From JBCCSZ01 sp039199225 (GTDB lineage: Bacteria > Bacteroidota > Bacteroidia > Chitinophagales > Saprospiraceae), in the NCBI GenBank assembly GCA_039199225.1, contig JBCCSZ010000168.1, positions 1-16,549 on the forward strand: a DNA stretch of 16,549 nucleotides. Direction: 5' to 3'. Below are positions 1 to 7,392 of this stretch, piece after piece. Position numbers and translations under genes: made by a program. Numbering within the stretch: the stretch's first letter is position 1; every line of letters starts with the position of its first letter. Below the pieces are notes generated by a model. It worked only from the letters and a program-made list of their open reading frames with translations. It ran no database searches and was not told where the DNA came from.

Positions 1-477
1 TCAGAAAACGGCTGACATTCCTGTGTTGTAAGTGCCTGGACAAAATTGTGTTAATATTTTGATCATTCGTTAAAATACTATCAATCAAAATCCAGAAGAA
101 ATATTACATCGTAGGACTACTGTGCGTCCTGTTGTCACCTCTCTTATATCGTTGTACGTTAGAGGTGGTTCACTTATTGAGCCACGATGAAATCCCCAAT
201 CATACATTTGCATCACATACTGATTATACGATAGGCTTATCCCACAGCCACGATTTCTTACTGGCAGCTCAAATGACTTGTGATTTAGACATACATGTAT
301 TGCCCATTCATCAGTCATCCAAATCAGCTGTAAAATTACATCTCATTTCTCCATATACTTTAGATGATAAAAAATGGCCCATTATCGATACTTCGCAAAA
401 CAATAGGCCGTATCATCGAGAAGTATTCTTGTCCATTCTGTACATACGTACCCTTATTGACCCACCGGAATTGGTTT
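1..477. other. AT-rich stretch without a recognisable gene
   Basis: I see no supportable gene here. Short open frames exist on both strands (for example 132-479 plus and 85-318 minus), but their translations lack recognisable motifs and have uneven composition. A 9-base direct repeat, AGCCACGAT, occurs near 180 and again near 246. A hairpin is listed separately. The stretch may be intergenic DNA or a decayed gene or mobile element. The window edge prevents deciding whether a gene ends just to the left. Confidence 0.5.
136..167. repeat. Inverted repeat CACCTCT / AGAGGTG
   Basis: The perfect 7-base arms 136-142 and 161-167 are separated by 18 bases. Two G-T pairs could extend the stem outward. 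No T run follows on either strand, so it does not look like an intrinsic terminator. Function is unknown and it could be chance. Confidence 0.35.
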
Positions 478-659
478 AGAATCTGTTTAGAAATTATTTA
501 CGATTATTGTTGCAAAACACTCTTTTGTATGATGCTACGCTATCTGCCTGTCAGCATGATGGGTTGTTGTGGCCGTAGCCCAGCTATGAACTTTAGAATA
601 AGTTTTATTTGGGAAAAAATAGCTGTTTTCACACGGTAAAAAATCTTTGGACAGGTTCT
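478..659. repeat. MITE-like element with 26-nt imperfect terminal inverted repeats
   Basis: The left end (478-503) starts AGAATCTGTTTAG. The reverse complement of the right end (634-659) starts AGAACCTGTCCAA. The two 26-base ends agree at 18 positions, including 8 of the outermost 9. The interior (504-633) carries no full transposase, and the only open frame through it, ending near 639, has no recognisable domain. Size and architecture fit a non-autonomous miniature element or a deletion remnant of an insertion sequence. A target-site duplication is not clear: the flanks read TT before the left end and CA after the right end. The family cannot be assigned from one copy. Confidence 0.45.
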
Positions 660-672
660 CAGTGAAATGTCA

Positions 673-697
673 AATTGCAGTCCTCGCGACCGCAATT
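673..697. repeat. Hairpin, 10-bp stem with one mismatch
   Basis: The arms AATTGCAGTC (673-682) and GACCGCAATT (688-697) pair at 9 of 10 positions around a 5-base loop. Neither strand has a strict T tract directly after it; on the plus strand CAAATTTATT follows. It could be a weak terminator or a structural remnant beside the terminal-repeat element at 478-659. Confidence 0.35.
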
Positions 698-849
698 CAA
701 ATTTATTGGTTTTGATCCGTTTCCTGGCAGTCTACATTGAATGCCCAATGGGTTAGGCATGCATTCGATGATCTTGTAGAAAATCTACATAGGTCCATCA
801 CATCCCTTTGGATTCGGATTAAAGAACGAAAGCAATTCTCAAATCATAA
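698..849. other. Non-coding stretch upstream of the receptor operon
   Basis: No gene is visible. Small hairpins are present: ATGCC/GGCAT around 741-760, and a perfect TGTAGA/TCTACA stem (775-780 and 784-789) with a 3-base loop. The promoter of the receptor operon should lie here or slightly further downstream, but I find no clean TAnnTTTG box at suitable spacing. Confidence 0.4.
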
Positions 850-953
850 AGCTTTGGCTAAGTAAACGCTTTGCGTGAGCTGGCAGCTAGAGACTTCGTT
901 CAACACAGAAGTAAGCTTGAATAATAAGACATGGTGCTTATTGAGCCAAAGCT
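850..953 (+). promoter_or_regulatory. Long imperfect inverted repeat, possible structured leader of the receptor operon
   Basis: AGCTTTGGCT (850-859) is the exact reverse complement of AGCCAAAGCT (944-953). After one A-G mismatch, 861-865 pairs with 938-942; after one A-C mismatch, 867-870 pairs with 933-936, using some G-U pairs. This makes an imperfect arm of about 21 positions. The enclosed 62 bases contain a further hairpin, ACTTC/GAAGT (893-897 and 908-912). An alternative stem, AATAAG/CTTATT, can form within 922-942. The 3' arm ends 14 bases before the receptor start codon, so a transcript starting upstream would carry a folded 5' leader. I do not recognise the consensus of a known riboswitch class. 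A small MITE is the main alternative. Confidence 0.4.
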
Positions 954-967
954 ATAATACCAAAAAA

Positions 968-3244
968 ATGCAATTCATCTATCATACTAGACATCTATTA
1001 ATACTGCCTTTTTTATTGATATTTTTAGCAGTTAATGCCCAAGACAATGCAAGCATAAAAGGTAGCGTACTATCCGAATCCGGTGCAGTGCTAGAAGCTG
1101 CCAACGTCGCCTTGGAAGGTACAACTAAAGGTATGAGTACGGATGCCAATGGCGCTTTCATACTAGAGAATATTCCATCTGGAAAATACAATTTAGTCGT
1201 TAGTTCCATTGGTTACAGAACTTACACCCTAAGCATCAGTCTGAGTCCTGGTGATGCCAAAACATTTAACATTCGACTACAAGAAGCCAATATTCGACTG
1301 ACCGAAATCTATGTTGCAGGTGCCGCTTTAGACCCTGCCAACCGAACGATTACTGTCAATGAGATTCGTCAGGATGATATACAAACACTCAATGTCGATC
1401 TACCGATCCGCATCATCGAACAAATACCAGGTGTCGACCTTGCAGCATATAGCCAGGGAGGCGTTGCCGATCAATTTTCGATCCGAGGATTTGGTGGTGC
1501 AGGTCACGAAGGACAAGCAGGCGCACAAATTGATGGTGTATCGCTCAACGAAGCGGAAGGCCACTCGGATGGCTATGCCGACCTCAATGTTCTCATCCCA
1601 CTCAATCTCGAAAGTGTAAAAGTGTACAAAGGTCCATCCTCCGCTTTGTATGGCCGATTTGCTGAAGGAGGAACGCTGGCCTTGGAAACGCGCAAAGGTG
1701 GCAACTACCAAAACTTCAGCCTCAGTGGTGGGTCCTTCAATACCCTGAATGCACAATATGTTCTCGGAAAAGAAATTCCACTTGAAAAAACAGGTCAACA
1801 GCTACATACCAATTTGGCCTTCCAGCTATTCCAGTCTGATGGCTATGCCGACAATTCCAACCAACTGAGAGGGAATGTCACCGGTCGCATTGGATATAAG
1901 ATTTCCGATAAGACAGATGTAGCCCTGTCGCTGCGCGGCCACTCAAGCGAATGGGATGCTGCCGGCTACATCTCCCTAGAACAAGTAGAAGATGAAGACC
2001 GCAGAACAGAGCAAGATGCCAATGCAGAAAACGATGGCGGCGCCAAAGAATTTTACTCGCAGCGATTGGACATCAACCATAGTTTTAGCGACAACCTTCG
2101 GATGCTCATATTTGGTTATGCCGTGCAGCAAGACTTTACGCGCTTTGCGAAATTCGGATTCACACCGGGCGGACAGACAGAACGATTCAACACCCGAAAC
2201 GTCTACGCAGCTGGTGCCAATCTCAATGGCCGCAGTCAGCTCGGGACCGTCGGAGTCGACTGGATCGCCGGAGCTGAATACTACAGCGAGAGCACAGATC
2301 GCATGCGTTGGCAGTCAAGCAATCGCGTACGTGGTGATTTATTCCTCGATCGACAATTCGATGTGCAAACCGCCTCTTTATTTGGTCAAGGAGAATTTAA
2401 CTTCAGCAAATTCCTGCGGATGTCGGTTGGTGTACGCTACGATCAATATTTCGGCTCTTTCACCAACAGCGATCCCGACATTACTGCCTTTTCCCTCGAC
2501 ATGAGTACACTTTCCAATCTAAGTCCCAAAATTGGCCTTCGGTCTACCATTGCTGAAGGACTCGATTTGCGAGCAAGTGTATCACAAGGTTTCACCTTGC
2601 CAAACAGCACCTTAAAGTACGAGCCCGACAGTGACCTCGACCCATCTGTTCTGTGGCAATACGAACTGGGCGCCAGGTATACAGGCACCAGCTGGTTGAT
2701 GATTGACGTCGTCGGATGGATACTCAATACCACCAATGAAATATTTGAGAATCCTCCAGGCTCTGGCGACTTTGTCAACATCGGAGAAACCGCGCGGAGA
2801 GGTATCGAATCTGAGGTGGTCATCACTCCATTGGAAGGTCTACGCATCAGAGGAACATACTCTTACACAGATACTGAAATCCAAAACAACCCAGAGGAGA
2901 GCTTAGAGGGCAAAGAGATTACCAACGTCCCTCAATCGATAGCGACATTTGATGTATCCTATGCTTTGCAAAACGGATTGGGAGCGCGCTTGCTTTTTAG
3001 AGATGTCGGATCGTACTTCTCAAATGCAGTCAATACGGCAGGCTATGATGGGTACAGCGTCACCAACCTTTTTCTCTTCTTCAACTTCAACCAACAATCG
3101 TCCAACCAAGGTCGCGTCTTTATAGAAGTACGCAACCTATTCAACTCCATCTACTCTGAAGTAGTATTCGGTGGTCCAGGATCACAGATTTTAACGCCCG
3201 CCCCAACGAGAAACTTCATGATGGGTGTCAATTACAATTTTTAA
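968..3244 (+). CDS. TonB-dependent outer-membrane receptor
   Basis: This 758-residue protein is a TonB-gated outer-membrane channel for energised uptake of a scarce ligand. The frame is open back to a GTG at 875, but the ATG at 968 is chosen because a Sec signal follows directly (hydrophobic core LLILPFLLIFLAV, cleavage likely after VNA near residue 24). Residues about 27-108 form a carboxypeptidase-D regulatory-like beta-sandwich (IKGSVLSESG, SGKYNLVVSSIGY), common in Bacteroidota receptors. The plug spans about 135-245 (IPGVDL, FSIRGFGG, IDGVSLNEAEGH, VKVYKGPSSALYGR). The rest is the 22-strand barrel, ending in NYNF with the expected terminal Phe. The gene is followed after 20 bases by a His-rich lipoprotein gene, which points to a metal or metal-chelate ligand. 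It has no SusD partner, so glycan uptake is less likely. The ligand itself is inferred from context. Confidence 0.93.
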   Translation: MQFIYHTRHLLILPFLLIFLAVNAQDNASIKGSVLSESGAVLEAANVALEGTTKGMSTDANGAFILENIPSGKYNLVVSSIGYRTYTLSISLSPGDAKTFNIRLQEANIRLTEIYVAGAALDPANRTITVNEIRQDDIQTLNVDLPIRIIEQIPGVDLAAYSQGGVADQFSIRGFGGAGHEGQAGAQIDGVSLNEAEGHSDGYADLNVLIPLNLESVKVYKGPSSALYGRFAEGGTLALETRKGGNYQNFSLSGGSFNTLNAQYVLGKEIPLEKTGQQLHTNLAFQLFQSDGYADNSNQLRGNVTGRIGYKISDKTDVALSLRGHSSEWDAAGYISLEQVEDEDRRTEQDANAENDGGAKEFYSQRLDINHSFSDNLRMLIFGYAVQQDFTRFAKFGFTPGGQTERFNTRNVYAAGANLNGRSQLGTVGVDWIAGAEYYSESTDRMRWQSSNRVRGDLFLDRQFDVQTASLFGQGEFNFSKFLRMSVGVRYDQYFGSFTNSDPDITAFSLDMSTLSNLSPKIGLRSTIAEGLDLRASVSQGFTLPNSTLKYEPDSDLDPSVLWQYELGARYTGTSWLMIDVVGWILNTTNEIFENPPGSGDFVNIGETARRGIESEVVITPLEGLRIRGTYSYTDTEIQNNPEESLEGKEITNVPQSIATFDVSYALQNGLGARLLFRDVGSYFSNAVNTAGYDGYSVTNLFLFFNFNQQSSNQGRVFIEVRNLFNSIYSEVVFGGPGSQILTPAPTRNFMMGVNYNF

Positions 3245-3264
3245 TCGTAAACAAAAATCACAAA

Positions 3265-3915
3265 ATGAAATCCACGAAACAATTCTTGCCATTCTTCCTT
3301 TGCATAAGCATCCTAGCCCTGTGCATGAGTTGCGGCCACGAGCACGGCCCAGACACCCATACGCACGACTCGGAGGATGCAGCAGGTCATACCCATGCAC
3401 CAGGCGAACGAGGCGACGGTCACAGCCACTATGACAACAAGGCCGAAAAGCCACCATTTACCTATCTAACGATGAATGGTGAATTTCATCTCAACCCAGG
3501 CGACTCCATGTCACAAAATGACCCACGAAACCCTGGCCGCCTCATTCTAGAGACGAGCGACGAAAAAGGCTCTTTAACCAAAATGACCTTTTTTGACCAC
3601 AGCAACTTGGAAAAAAAGTTGGCCGAATGTGGCTATCAATTCATCGGCAGCAGGCCCGACCCTCACTACTATCCCGCAGCATCCAAAACATCCATCTGGG
3701 ATGTATTCGAAAAAGTGGAAGACTTCTCCGGTGATTGCATGAAGTACAAGTACGTACTATCGCGCTCCCCACACGGCGACCCCATCCACATGCACCTGCG
3801 CTACGGCGACGACGTAGAGACGGTCCTGGCGATGAGTAATGACGCAGAGGACAACCAGTTCAATCCTTGGTGGGCGACTTACTGCGACATTGAGCGAACG
3901 ACAGCCTGCGATTAA
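3265..3915 (+). CDS. Histidine-rich lipoprotein, predicted metal-binding partner of the receptor
   Basis: The product has 216 residues. A lipoprotein signal (MKSTKQFLPFFLCISILALC then MSC) places the lipidated Cys at 23; position -3 of the lipobox is Cys, which is unusual. Directly after it, residues 24-58 form a flexible Gly/Asp-rich segment with four His-x-His pairs (25/27, 32/34, 42/44, 53/55), typical of a zinc, nickel or copper collecting tail. The remaining ~155 residues look like a folded domain with an HMHLRYGDD stretch and several Cys (C114-region and near the C-terminus, ending TACD). I do not recognise its family. It starts 20 bases after the receptor stop, so one transcript is likely, and a role in handing metal to, or sensing it for, the receptor is inferred. 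It ends at a strong terminator. Confidence 0.8.
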   Translation: MKSTKQFLPFFLCISILALCMSCGHEHGPDTHTHDSEDAAGHTHAPGERGDGHSHYDNKAEKPPFTYLTMNGEFHLNPGDSMSQNDPRNPGRLILETSDEKGSLTKMTFFDHSNLEKKLAECGYQFIGSRPDPHYYPAASKTSIWDVFEKVEDFSGDCMKYKYVLSRSPHGDPIHMHLRYGDDVETVLAMSNDAEDNQFNPWWATYCDIERTTACD

Positions 3916-3969
3916 CCTAAGCAATCAGCTCCCATTGGCTAAGTGTAGGCAGTGGGGGCTGATTTTAGG
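3916..3969. terminator. Long stem-loop terminator, bidirectional
   Basis: The arms AATCAGCTCCCATTG (3923-3937) and CAGTGGGGGCTGATT (3950-3964) pair fully over 15 positions if two G-U pairs are allowed, around a 12-base loop. CCTAA (3916-3920) and TTAGG (3965-3969) add five pairs beyond a 2-base bulge. It begins right after the stop of the His-rich lipoprotein gene and sits just before the 3' end of the convergent minus-strand gene at 3981, so it can serve both. Only short T runs flank it. Confidence 0.7.
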
Positions 3970-3980
3970 CAAACCAATCC

Positions 3981-4445
3981 TTACGGAAATTCTACAGGCA
4001 TATCGGGAAAAATCAAATCATCGGGATCATCATCGTCTCCGCTTTTGGTAATTATATGAGTACCGATTATAGCCCCATTGCCATCAAGTATTATGATGGT
4101 TAGACGACCGATATATTGATCAAAATTGATATTACTCACATCTTCAGGAAATTTAATTCTGACGACATCTGCGATCTTATCACTAGGTGACTCAGTATTA
4201 CCATTGTCATCTGTCTCACGGACATAAGCCGTCAAATCCAATACAATCCTTTGATTATTAGCATCGCTACCAACTGTTGGGGAATCCGCTCTGACCAGCT
4301 CTAATTTCTTATCGCTTGTAATTGGATTTGTTATTGGAGGCTGTCCAGAAATAGGCGGCATGACTATGTGAATACCTTTCTGTAAAAAACCACCAATGCT
4401 GGTGGTATTGGGGGACAAGGCTAAATAAAATTCATATTCGTGCAT
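3981..4445 (-). CDS. Hypothetical acidic protein
   Basis: This open frame has 154 codons from the first ATG. I do not recognise a family. The C-terminal half looks like beta-strands (RIVLDLTAYV, VVRIKFPEDV, RLTIIILDGNGAIIGTH), and the tail is strongly acidic (SGDDDDPDDLIF). No signal peptide or membrane segment is present. The frame stays open upstream of the ATG for another 12 codons, to a stop at 4482-4484, without another good start; that upstream part reads FELLNLNV, plausible protein sequence, so the gene may be 5'-truncated or use a different start. It lies 110 bases downstream of the glycoside hydrolase gene on the same strand and converges on the receptor operon. It looks AT-richer than its neighbours. 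Real coding is likely but not certain. Confidence 0.55.
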   Translation of the reverse strand: MHEYEFYLALSPNTTSIGGFLQKGIHIVMPPISGQPPITNPITSDKKLELVRADSPTVGSDANNQRIVLDLTAYVRETDDNGNTESPSDKIADVVRIKFPEDVSNINFDQYIGRLTIIILDGNGAIIGTHIITKSGDDDDPDDLIFPDMPVEFP

Positions 4446-4475
4446 TACATTTAGGTTTAGTAGTTCAAAAATACT

Positions 4476-4504
4476 AGATTCTTAGATAGATAAAATCAGA
4501 ATCT
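4476..4504 (-). terminator. Possible intrinsic terminator of the glycoside hydrolase gene
   Basis: On the minus strand, AGATTCT and AGAATCT form a perfect 7-bp stem around a 15-base loop. The sequence AGTATTTTTG follows directly on that strand, giving a short T run. It lies about 50 bases after the stop of the glycoside hydrolase gene. The stem is AT-rich and therefore weak. Confidence 0.4.
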
Positions 4505-4555
4505 TCTAGCCCTTATCCAAAGTTTTATCCGTTAAACAAACCCACCACCACCCCA

Positions 4556-7210
4556 TCATTTCTCGATAACCCTCAAATAGTCCAACATGGCCGTATTCAC
4601 ATCGACATCCATATTGTTGTTCCAATCTTCGAAATGGAGTTTTAATTTATTTGAACCTGACTTTAAGGGGACGCTAAGGCTATTGGAAAAGCCCCATTCT
4701 GACCATTCGTCTTTTCCTCGCTGTGGAAAGACTAATACGCCTTCGTACTGCCCATTGACACTCAAACTTCGGATGGCACATTTGTTATTGGTGTTCCAAC
4801 GGCCGCTGCCATTTGAGTAATGAATATCGATTAAATAGTCGGCTGCTTTTTCAACTTCGACATTGAACTCAAGGGTATTGTTTTTGGTGGTGCTGATTTC
4901 TACAAATCCATCACCTGAAAAATTGGTATATGGTAGCTTGGAGGGTGGAGCAAATTGTTCAAACTGAATTATCTTGGTGTTTTCGGCAAAGATGATGGGT
5001 TCGCTCATAAATCCTTCGTAACCATTTTTATCCAGTGCGCTGATGGTGTAGGAAGCATACTTTTCAGCGGGAACTTCCAGTTGTGGCGTCTTTGTCTTTT
5101 GTAGGAATTTACCATTTTTGTAGATAGTATATTCTTGTGCCTCTTTAATGGGCTGCCATTTCAATAGATTGCCTTCCTTGGAAGCCAAAACGGTTGGTAG
5201 CGTAAATTGATTTTCGACGAGCTTGATGTCTTGATGTGGAAATTCATTGTTCGCCAGCTCAATTTCAATGGTGTGCTCCCCCGACCAATCGGTGGGTATG
5301 AAGGCTTTTTCGGCCGATTGACCATCGATGCGGACAGACTTGACTTGGGTGCCGTATCCCTTGACGGTAACATTCAATACAGCATTGCGGTACTTTAAGT
5401 TCGAAAGGGTTTTTGTGCCTCCATAGACTTTTGGTACAACGGGATTGAAGTACAGTCCATCTTTCTGAAAGTCCATTCCCATGAACACGCGATGAACCAT
5501 CGCTAGATTTCCAGCCATACTCCACAGCATCCGGTGTGAATTGATTTCCGTTCCTAAAAAGTCACCCGTCGCAGCAACCATGTTTTCGTAGTTGGTCAGA
5601 AACAATCCCGCTGCCCGATATACGCTGGCCAATCCGTGGTTTAAGACAGCCTCATTACCGGTTTTGGCAGCCGCCCAATTCCAGTAAGATTGTACAAATG
5701 GCCAGATGCCATTGTTGTGATAAGGAGGAATGCCAGGTATTTGAGGATAGATGCAAGTAGCACCGTATTCCGTTAGTGGAGACTTGGCCATAATGGCGCT
5801 GGCTTGTTCTTCGTCTGCCACCCCAAACAAAATAGCCAATGCCTCACCCAATGCCTCATAACGGGGCGATTGGACCAGATCGTCTCTCCCATACAAGAAC
5901 TGCGCATAGTAGCCCTTGTCTTTCATCCAGAGATAATCGTTGATGCCCTTTTTGATGCCAGCCGCCCGTTCTTCGTACATTTCGTAAGGCTCCCCTTTCA
6001 GCTTTGCCATTTCTGCCAATATGCGATGGGCCTGGTAATGCACCACGTTCGTTCCCAAATTCTGCGAAACGTAGATGTCCTTATTATCCATCCATTTGGG
6101 GTAGGTCTGTTCGCGCCAATCAAGAAAAGACGACTCGCCGGAATACATGCCTGTTTTGGCATCGTAGAGGGTTTTATAATCGTCTTCTAGGGTATTCTTG
6201 ATGATGGGATATACTTCATCCAACCAATCTTGATCGCCAGTCACTTTGTAAATCTCCCAGGCCGCCAACACCCAGGTGGTCCGATCCGAGGAAACCGGCC
6301 AGGCACCTCCCGAGCCAGTGTCTTGGATGATTCTTCCTCGTTTAACCTTTTTGCGCAAACTGATTTTGCCCACCTCTGGTTCGTGGTAGGCAAAGGCCAG
6401 GAGAATGCTGTAGCTCACATCCCTTGTCCAAACTCCTCCCCATTTGGCACCCGTCCGTAAGGTGCTGTCCGATTCTATGTTTTTCCTTGCCTCCTCAAGC
6501 GATAAATTGAATAAGGCATCCACGATCGGCTGCTCTGAAACATATTTCACCTTCATGGAAATATCCTCGCTGAGCTTCCATTCTTTATCGGTTTCCGCTT
6601 CTTCATTGTATGGATTTAATTTGACGCTTAGGCTGTAAATATTGGGGTGGTCGGTTGGCCGTAGCTTTAGGCCATTATTGTCCAGGTTGACAAAGTCCCA
6701 GGTCAGCGGCTCGGAGCCACCAGCAATGTAAAATCCTTTGAAATCATTTTTGGCAATCTTAGAGCCGTTGTACGATTCGTAATACCCCTTTTCTTCAAAC
6801 TGCTGCAGCACGGGAGATACATCGACCTTGAAAGTGTATGCATAATTTGTTGGCAAATAAGCTTCTGGTTGGTCTGGAAAAGGCGCAGGTTTTTCACCAA
6901 ATTGAATGACAGGTGATTCATGCTCTTCGCCAATGATGAGCCAATGGTCGCCACCAGGAGGGAGCTCGTTGTCCTTTTCGTTGATGCTGAATTTGAATTT
7001 GATCAGTCTCGAAAAAGTAGTGCTCGCCGGACTTTTGTAATTGGACTTTAAATGGGTTGGAGAAACGACTTCAGCCGTATTGTCGCCTTGCACGATCCGA
7101 TCTTTGAAAATAACAACCTTGTCCGATTGGTATAAATAGTCTTTCACTTTTTCTGTGTTACAGGAAACAATAACAATCAATGGAACAATCAGGAAAATCT
7201 TTTTTATCAT
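4556..7210 (-). CDS. Secreted (alpha/alpha)6-barrel glycoside hydrolase lipoprotein with FN3-like and carbohydrate-binding domains
   Basis: The protein has 884 residues from the ATG at 7210. An in-frame GTG at 7234 would only prepend a short basic stretch. The lipoprotein signal is MIKKIFLIVPLIVIVSC, with the lipidated Cys at 17. An N-terminal beta-rich region (about 30-230) precedes a six-hairpin catalytic barrel (about 235-575) with GGVWTRDVSYS, GGAWPVSSDRTTWVLAAWEI, SFLDWREQTYPKW, GIWPFVQSYWNWA and TEINSHRMLWSMAG. These resemble the MGH1-like/GH63-GH78-like clan. D364 and E555 are my candidates for acid and base, by analogy only. An FN3-like domain (about 670-745) and a CBM6/35-like beta-sandwich (about 748-884) follow. 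The likely role is cleavage of an alpha-linked glycan or glycoside at the cell surface or in the periplasm. No SusCD pair is adjacent, so the substrate is unknown. A perfect TAAGTTTG box lies upstream. Confidence 0.82.
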   Translation of the reverse strand: MIKKIFLIVPLIVIVSCNTEKVKDYLYQSDKVVIFKDRIVQGDNTAEVVSPTHLKSNYKSPASTTFSRLIKFKFSINEKDNELPPGGDHWLIIGEEHESPVIQFGEKPAPFPDQPEAYLPTNYAYTFKVDVSPVLQQFEEKGYYESYNGSKIAKNDFKGFYIAGGSEPLTWDFVNLDNNGLKLRPTDHPNIYSLSVKLNPYNEEAETDKEWKLSEDISMKVKYVSEQPIVDALFNLSLEEARKNIESDSTLRTGAKWGGVWTRDVSYSILLAFAYHEPEVGKISLRKKVKRGRIIQDTGSGGAWPVSSDRTTWVLAAWEIYKVTGDQDWLDEVYPIIKNTLEDDYKTLYDAKTGMYSGESSFLDWREQTYPKWMDNKDIYVSQNLGTNVVHYQAHRILAEMAKLKGEPYEMYEERAAGIKKGINDYLWMKDKGYYAQFLYGRDDLVQSPRYEALGEALAILFGVADEEQASAIMAKSPLTEYGATCIYPQIPGIPPYHNNGIWPFVQSYWNWAAAKTGNEAVLNHGLASVYRAAGLFLTNYENMVAATGDFLGTEINSHRMLWSMAGNLAMVHRVFMGMDFQKDGLYFNPVVPKVYGGTKTLSNLKYRNAVLNVTVKGYGTQVKSVRIDGQSAEKAFIPTDWSGEHTIEIELANNEFPHQDIKLVENQFTLPTVLASKEGNLLKWQPIKEAQEYTIYKNGKFLQKTKTPQLEVPAEKYASYTISALDKNGYEGFMSEPIIFAENTKIIQFEQFAPPSKLPYTNFSGDGFVEISTTKNNTLEFNVEVEKAADYLIDIHYSNGSGRWNTNNKCAIRSLSVNGQYEGVLVFPQRGKDEWSEWGFSNSLSVPLKSGSNKLKLHFEDWNNNMDVDVNTAMLDYLRVIEK

Positions 7211-7253
7211 GGTCTTACTTTTTCGCCTTATCACTTACAACAATTTTCTTACG

Positions 7254-7277
7254 CAAACTTATTCGATTTCAAGTTTG
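7254..7277 (-). promoter_or_regulatory. Promoter -7 box and overlapping dyad before the glycoside hydrolase gene
   Basis: On the minus strand TAAGTTTG (7261-7254) matches the Bacteroidota -7 consensus TAnnTTTG exactly and would start a transcript about 35 bases before the ATG at 7210. No clean TTTG is found at the -33 position. The box overlaps one arm of an inverted repeat, CAAACTT (7254-7260) and AAGTTTG (7271-7277), 10 bases apart. A regulator bound there would cover the promoter. Confidence 0.4.
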
Positions 7278-7342
7278 AATAACCCTCAGCCCCATTTACG
7301 GACCTTTGGGTAAGGCGATCAAGATAGCCATAAACTGAGGAG

Positions 7343-7367
7343 GTAACAAAGTGTTACAAGCTTTTTT
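7343..7367 (+). terminator. Terminator-shaped hairpin on the strand opposite to the genes
   Basis: GTAACA (7343-7348) and TGTTAC (7352-7357) form a perfect 6-bp stem with a 3-base loop. Four bases later a run of six T follows on the plus strand, then GTTTT. There is no plus-strand gene upstream, so it would stop only antisense transcripts. As DNA it is also a symmetric 6-3-6 palindrome and could be an operator for the minus-strand genes. Confidence 0.3.
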
Positions 7368-7375
7368 GTTTTCCC

Positions 7376-7388
7376 GCCTGCCACAGGC
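7376..7388 (-). repeat. GC-rich mini-hairpin after the NTF2-like gene
   Basis: GCCTG and CAGGC pair around a 3-base loop, starting 4 bases beyond the stop of the NTF2-like gene. No T run follows on the minus strand. It may help end or protect the transcript, or be a dispersed repeat unit. Confidence 0.3.
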
Positions 7389-7392
7389 TGCT

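Noticed and set aside
132..639. Two overlapping plus-strand open frames (115 and 91 codons)
   Set aside because: Their translations have no domain, signal or family resemblance; part of the second lies inside the terminal-repeat element. Coding is not supported.
850..953. Known riboswitch (cobalamin or TPP) before the receptor
   Set aside because: I looked for the conserved cores of these classes and did not find them, so only an unassigned structure is claimed.
875..967. GTG start extending the receptor by 31 residues
   Set aside because: The extension would put a polar stretch before a textbook signal peptide and runs through the inverted repeat; the ATG at 968 is far better.
7211..7234. 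GTG start of the glycoside hydrolase 8 codons upstream
   Set aside because: The ATG at 7210 gives a compact lipoprotein signal and a normal leader from the TAAGTTTG box.
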